Shown: one piece after another, positions 61,219 through 64,000 of the stretch
How positions within the stretch are numbered: position 1 is the first letter of the stretch
How the letters are laid out: the number at the start of each line of letters is the position of its first letter
From: Sphingomonas bacterium
GTDB taxonomy: Bacteria; Pseudomonadota; Alphaproteobacteria; Sphingomonadales; Sphingomonadaceae
Length of the DNA: 64,000 nucleotides
Assembly (NCBI RefSeq): GCF_028289855.1
Contig: NZ_JAQGKZ010000059.1
Location: 27,839 to 91,838, forward strand
Direction of reading: 5' to 3'
The notes under the pieces: generated by a model
The model's input: the letters and a program-made list of their open reading frames with translations, nothing else
Databases searched by the model: none
Told to the model about the DNA's origin: nothing
Position numbers and translations under genes: made by a program

Positions 61219-61614
61219 ATGAAGACCCCCCTCCTCTCCGCAACCGCCGTCGCGCTCCTGGCGCTCACGGCTTGTCAGTCCAAAACCGAGACGACCACCG
61301 TCGCGAACTCGACCGCCGAGAACACGACCACCGTCGCCACGACAATCCCGATCGAACTGCCGCCGGCGATCAAGACCGAAGGCTCGTATCGCTGCCACGG
61401 CGACAACAGCCTGGTGAAGGTCACCTTCTTCGAAGCGAAGAAGGACGGCACGATGACCGCATCCGTCGCGTCGCCCTCCGATGCCTCGCCAGTGACGCTG
61501 AGCGGCGGCGCCGGCAAACCGATGACCGCCGATGGCGGCTGGGCGCTGTCGGGGACCGACAGCTCGTTCAAGCTGACTCAGCCGGGCAAGCCCGAGCAGA
61601 GCTGCAGCAAGTAA
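61219..61614 (+). CDS. Putative lipoprotein
   Basis: 131 residues with a type II signal peptide ('LLSATAVALLALTAC', Cys19), a Thr-rich spacer and a small beta-rich domain with two further Cys ('GSYRCHGDN' and 'EQSCSK') that may form a disulfide. Family not recognised. It is followed by a strong hairpin. Confidence 0.7.
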   Translation: MKTPLLSATAVALLALTACQSKTETTTVANSTAENTTTVATTIPIELPPAIKTEGSYRCHGDNSLVKVTFFEAKKDGTMTASVASPSDASPVTLSGGAGKPMTADGGWALSGTDSSFKLTQPGKPEQSCSK

Positions 61615-61626
61615 TTCCCACCTGGC

Positions 61627-61650
61627 ACGGCCCGCGGCGACGCGGGCCGT
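61627..61650 (+). terminator. Hairpin terminator after the lipoprotein gene
   Basis: ACGGCCCGCG-GCGA-CGCGGGCCGT, a perfect 10-bp stem with a 4-base loop 12 bases after the stop. It is followed only by TTGCAT-type sequence, so termination strength is uncertain. Confidence 0.5.
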
Positions 61651-61656
61651 TGCATA

Positions 61657-61672
61657 CCGGACCATGGTCCGG
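61657..61672. promoter_or_regulatory. CCGGACCATGGTCCGG perfect palindrome before parA
   Basis: A 16-base perfect palindrome ending 16 bases before the parA start codon. The placement suits a dimeric repressor site, perhaps the ParA-like protein's own or a partner's, or a leader hairpin. Confidence 0.4.
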
Positions 61673-61688
61673 CACCTTGGCCTGACCC

Positions 61689-62411
61689 ATGGCCACCATC
61701 GCAATCTACAGTTTGAAGGGCGGCGTCGGAAAGACGACGCTGGCGGTCAATCTGGCCTGGAGCGCCGCCGTGCAATCGGCGCGCCGCACCTTGCTCTGGG
61801 ATCTCGACCCGCAGGCCGCGAGCAGCTTCCTGCTGACCGACAAGAAATCGAAGGGCGACGCGCTCTGGATCTTCTCCAAAGACGTCGAGCCCGACAGACT
61901 GATCCGCAAGACCGCTACGCCGCGGCTCGACCTGATCGCCGCCGACGCATCGTTGCGCGACTTGGATCTGCTGTTTCACGAACTCGACAAGAAGAAGCGG
62001 CTGGCGAAGCTGCTCAAGGGATTGTCGAAGGACTATGACCGAATCCTGCTCGACTGCCCGCCGGGGCTGACCGAGACCAACAAGCAGGCGATGCGCGCCG
62101 CCGATCTGATCGTCGTGCCGGTGATCCCCTCCCCGCTGTCGCAACGCGCGTTCGAGGAATTGATCGGCTATCTCGGCACCACCAAGCGCGTGCTGCCGGT
62201 CCATGTCATGGTCGATCGCCGCCGCCGGCTCCATACCGACACCGTCGCGGCGCATCCCGGCTGGCCCGCGATCCCGATGGCCAGCGTGGTCGAGCAGATG
62301 AGCGTCCGCCGCGCGCCGGTTGGGCGGTTTGCCGCGCGTTCCCCCGCCGCCGATGCCTTCGCGCATTTGTGGCGAGCGGTCGAGCAATGGCTGGCGGTGC
62401 CCGTGCGGTGA
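61689..62411 (+). CDS. Orphan ParA family ATPase
   Basis: 240 residues with the deviant Walker A 'YSLKGGVGKTTLAVNLAWSAA' (signature Lys before GG), Walker A' 'LLWDLDPQAASS' and Walker B 'YDRILLDCPPGL'. No parB and no parS-like array are adjacent. It differs from chromosomal ParA in lacking an N-terminal HTH. Orphan ParAs position cellular cargo such as chemoreceptor clusters or polysaccharide machinery, and the cargo here is unknown. The stop overlaps aat's start (GTGA). Confidence 0.88.
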   Translation: MATIAIYSLKGGVGKTTLAVNLAWSAAVQSARRTLLWDLDPQAASSFLLTDKKSKGDALWIFSKDVEPDRLIRKTATPRLDLIAADASLRDLDLLFHELDKKKRLAKLLKGLSKDYDRILLDCPPGLTETNKQAMRAADLIVVPVIPSPLSQRAFEELIGYLGTTKRVLPVHVMVDRRRRLHTDTVAAHPGWPAIPMASVVEQMSVRRAPVGRFAARSPAADAFAHLWRAVEQWLAVPVR

Positions 62412-63151
62412 AGCACTTGCCCGAGCCTTCGTACGACGTGCTCGACCCCAATCTGGTGCTCGGCGCCTATGCCGTGGGTGTGTTCCCGATGGCCGACGCG
62501 CGCGACGCCGCCGGAATCTATTGGGTCGAGCCGCGCCAGCGCGCGGTGCTGCCGCTCGACGGGTTTCATCTGTCGCGCTCGCTGAAAAAGACAATCGCCG
62601 CCAACCGCTTCCGAGTCACCGCCGACGTCGCGTTCGAGGATGTCATCGCGCTCTGCGCCGAAAGCGCCGACGACCGGCCCGACACGTGGATCAACACCAC
62701 GATCGAGAGCGCGTTCACGACGCTCCATTTTCGCGGCTTCGCGCATTCGGTCGAATGCTGGGATGGCGATGAGTTGGTCGGCGGGCTCTACGGGCTGGCG
62801 TTAGGCAAGGCGTTTTTCGGCGAATCGATGGTCAGCCGCGCGACCGACGCTTCGACGGTCGCGCTCGCCTGGCTCGTCGCGCGGCTGCGGGTCGGCGGGT
62901 TCACCTTGCTCGACTGCCAGTTCCAAACCCCGCACCTCGCCTCGCTTGGCGCGATCGAGATCGGGCGCGGCGATTACGTCGCGTTGCTGGGCGCGGCGAT
63001 CGAGGGCTCGCTCGGCGGCGCATCGGCGGGCGCCGCGCCGGGCGATTTCGGCGCGCTCGACCGGCTGCCGCCGCTTTCGGACGGTGCCGTCACTGTGTCG
63101 GGGCCAGCGGCGGGGAAGGACATCGTGCAGCTCTTGACCCAGACGTCGTAG
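62408..63151 (+). CDS. aat: Leucyl/phenylalanyl-tRNA-protein transferase
   Basis: N-end rule enzyme that adds Leu or Phe to proteins with N-terminal Lys or Arg, marking them for ClpS/ClpAP. 'LVLGAYAVGVFPMADARDAAGIYWVEPRQRAVLPLDGFHLSRSLKKT', 'TWINTTIESAFTTLHFRGFAHSVECWDGDELVGGLYGLALGKAFFGESMVS' and 'LDCQFQTPHLASLGAIEIGRGDYVALL'. 247 residues from a GTG overlapping parA. About 45 residues beyond the usual end form a Gly/Ala-rich extension that lies antisense to the DUF2155 gene. Confidence 0.93.
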   Translation: MKHLPEPSYDVLDPNLVLGAYAVGVFPMADARDAAGIYWVEPRQRAVLPLDGFHLSRSLKKTIAANRFRVTADVAFEDVIALCAESADDRPDTWINTTIESAFTTLHFRGFAHSVECWDGDELVGGLYGLALGKAFFGESMVSRATDASTVALAWLVARLRVGGFTLLDCQFQTPHLASLGAIEIGRGDYVALLGAAIEGSLGGASAGAAPGDFGALDRLPPLSDGAVTVSGPAAGKDIVQLLTQTS

Positions 63152-63639
63152 ATCGGGTCGATTACGACGTTGAGCGACGGTCGCTCCTTGTACAGCCAGC
63201 CCGAATGGACTCGCTTCCACGTCCCGTCGGGCTGACCGATATCGAGCTGGACGAACGCGCCGGTATAATGCTCCTGCTCCCACGGCGCGGTCTCTTCGCA
63301 GGCGCGCAACCGCACGACGACATTGCCGATCCGCATCGCCTGGCCGGGCTTGAGCGTCACGTCGCGCGCCTGGCCGTTGCGCTTGTTGAGCAACCCAAGC
63401 ACCGCGACGCGGTCCTTCATGGGCGTCGTGCCGGCTTCCGGATTGGTCGGGTCGCCCGACACGTCGACCGTCTCGACGCTGCCCGCGACCTGTGCCTCGT
63501 CGAGCGTCGTCGCGGGCGCGGTCGCAGCCGCCGTGGGCGCGGCGGTGTGCTGACCCTGATACCAGTTATAGCCGGCCCAGCCTGCCGCGCCGGCACCGGC
63601 CATCGCGGCCACGATGCCGACGACGCGGCGCCGGTTCAT
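62974..63639 (-). CDS. DUF2155 domain-containing protein
   Basis: 221 residues from 'MNRRRVVGIVAAMAGAGAAGWAGYNW', a signal anchor, then a linker and the DUF2155 core: 'DRVAVLGLLNKRNGQARDVTLKPGQAMRIGNVVVRLRACEETAPWEQEHYTGAFVQLDI' and 'HSGWLYKERPSLNVVIDPIYDVWVKSC'. It is a conserved alphaproteobacterial periplasmic family of unknown function. The last 40 residues are low-complexity Ser/Ala/Pro and overlap aat on the other strand. The ATGA overlap with the NDUFA12 gene matches a pairing often seen in this class. Confidence 0.85.
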   Translation of the reverse strand: MNRRRVVGIVAAMAGAGAAGWAGYNWYQGQHTAAPTAAATAPATTLDEAQVAGSVETVDVSGDPTNPEAGTTPMKDRVAVLGLLNKRNGQARDVTLKPGQAMRIGNVVVRLRACEETAPWEQEHYTGAFVQLDIGQPDGTWKRVHSGWLYKERPSLNVVIDPIYDVWVKSCTMSFPAAGPDTVTAPSESGGSRSSAPKSPGAAPADAPPSEPSIAAPSNAT

Positions 63640-64000
63640 GCGTCGGGGGTCCAGGCTTCGTAGTCGCCGGTCGCCGGCGCGCGCTTGCCGCCCTTCTCCA
63701 GCGCGCCGGGCGGCCGATAGGCGAGCGCGGTGCCGGTCATGTTGGGCACTGCCGGCTTCTCCCACCGACGCTGCGGCGGCAACGCGCGGTCGGGCACGTC
63801 GTCGATCTGGTGGTGCAGCCAGCTGAACCAGTCGGGCGGCACTCGGCTGGCGTCGTTGGCGCCGGCATAGATCACCCAGCGCCGCGGGTTGCCCGCAGTA
63901 TCCTTGCCGCCGGTGTAATAGACGTTGCCGAGCTCGTCCTCGCCGACGCGTTCCTTGCCGATCAGCCCGAACGCCGTGCCCAGGCTTGCGCCGTTCCACC
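63636..64000 (-). CDS. NADH:ubiquinone oxidoreductase accessory subunit NDUFA12 family, 5' truncated
   Basis: The frame stays open to the window edge. Upstream of the track's first ATG the translation reads 'GTAFGLIGKERVGEDELGNVYYTGGKD', the NDUFA12/B17.2 signature, followed by 'RRWVIYAGANDASRVPPDWFSWLHHQIDDVPD' and 'PNMTGTALAYRPPGAL'. This is an accessory subunit of alphaproteobacterial complex I, shared with mitochondria. Only the N-terminal tip is missing. Confidence 0.93.
   Translation of the reverse strand, partial: WNGASLGTAFGLIGKERVGEDELGNVYYTGGKDTAGNPRRWVIYAGANDASRVPPDWFSWLHHQIDDVPDRALPPQRRWEKPAVPNMTGTALAYRPPGALEKGGKRAPATGDYEAWTPDA

Noticed and set aside
60270-61268. 332-residue minus-strand ORF over the Y-family polymerase
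   Set aside because: Shadow frame; the plus-strand protein carries the catalytic motifs.

Overview
The window is high-GC DNA from an alphaproteobacterium, most likely a Sphingomonas-type member of the Sphingomonadaceae. The main evidence is a serine palmitoyltransferase of exactly the length and active-site numbering known from Sphingomonas (glycosphingolipids replace much of the LPS in this group), a complete PhyR/NepR/EcfG general stress response locus, a GTTC-N7-GTTC SOS box, an NDUFA12-type complex I accessory subunit, and intergenic palindromic repeats that translate as the 'MLNLFQHP' and 'LSLSKG' pseudo-peptides common in this group. Everything looks chromosomal. I saw no phage, transposase, CRISPR array, rRNA or tRNA.

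Layout. 0-5 kb: a clipped GNAT gene, a TetR-type regulator, obgE preceded by three hairpins, a DUF1275 membrane protein, proB and a coupled SDR. 5-9 kb: an orphan DUF5706/PycTM-like membrane protein divergent from the acp-spt sphingolipid pair, then a hybrid histidine kinase. 9-16 kb: lptFG, a fatty acid desaturase, a GNAT-like protein, an outer-membrane-type protein, xth and erpA. 16-21 kb: an M23 peptidase, bcp and glnE.

20.9-25.0 kb is the general stress response (GSR) locus and the most interesting region. In order it has a second NepR-like anti-sigma gene (nepR2) tail-to-tail with ecfG, a small membrane protein, phyR, then divergently nepR and a degenerate PhyP-like HisKA_2 protein. Just downstream is a perfect sigma-EcfG promoter (GGAAC-N16-CGTT) in front of about 100 nt that fold into two C-rich hairpins and end in a terminator. 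I read that as a stress-induced small RNA.

25-35.6 kb (minus strand): argS-SPOR-nagZ-scpA-scpB-tatA-tatB-tatC, a DUF1501/DUF1800 pair and dgt. 35.7-56.4 kb: a TPR/SPOR protein and the whole dcw cluster (mraZ-rsmH-ftsL-ftsI-murE-murF-mraY-murD-ftsW-murG-murC-murB-ddl-ftsQ-ftsA-ftsZ). Nearly every stop codon there overlaps the next start, and a 10-bp-periodic TGGGN array, a probable MraZ operator, lies upstream. 56.5-64 kb: cysK, small lipoproteins, a hypoxanthine/uracil-type DNA glycosylase, a SHOCT membrane protein, a LexA-boxed Y-family polymerase, an orphan ParA coupled to aat, a DUF2155 gene overlapping aat antisense by 178 nt, and a clipped NDUFA12 gene.

Functions come from reading the translations against remembered family motifs. 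No database search was run.
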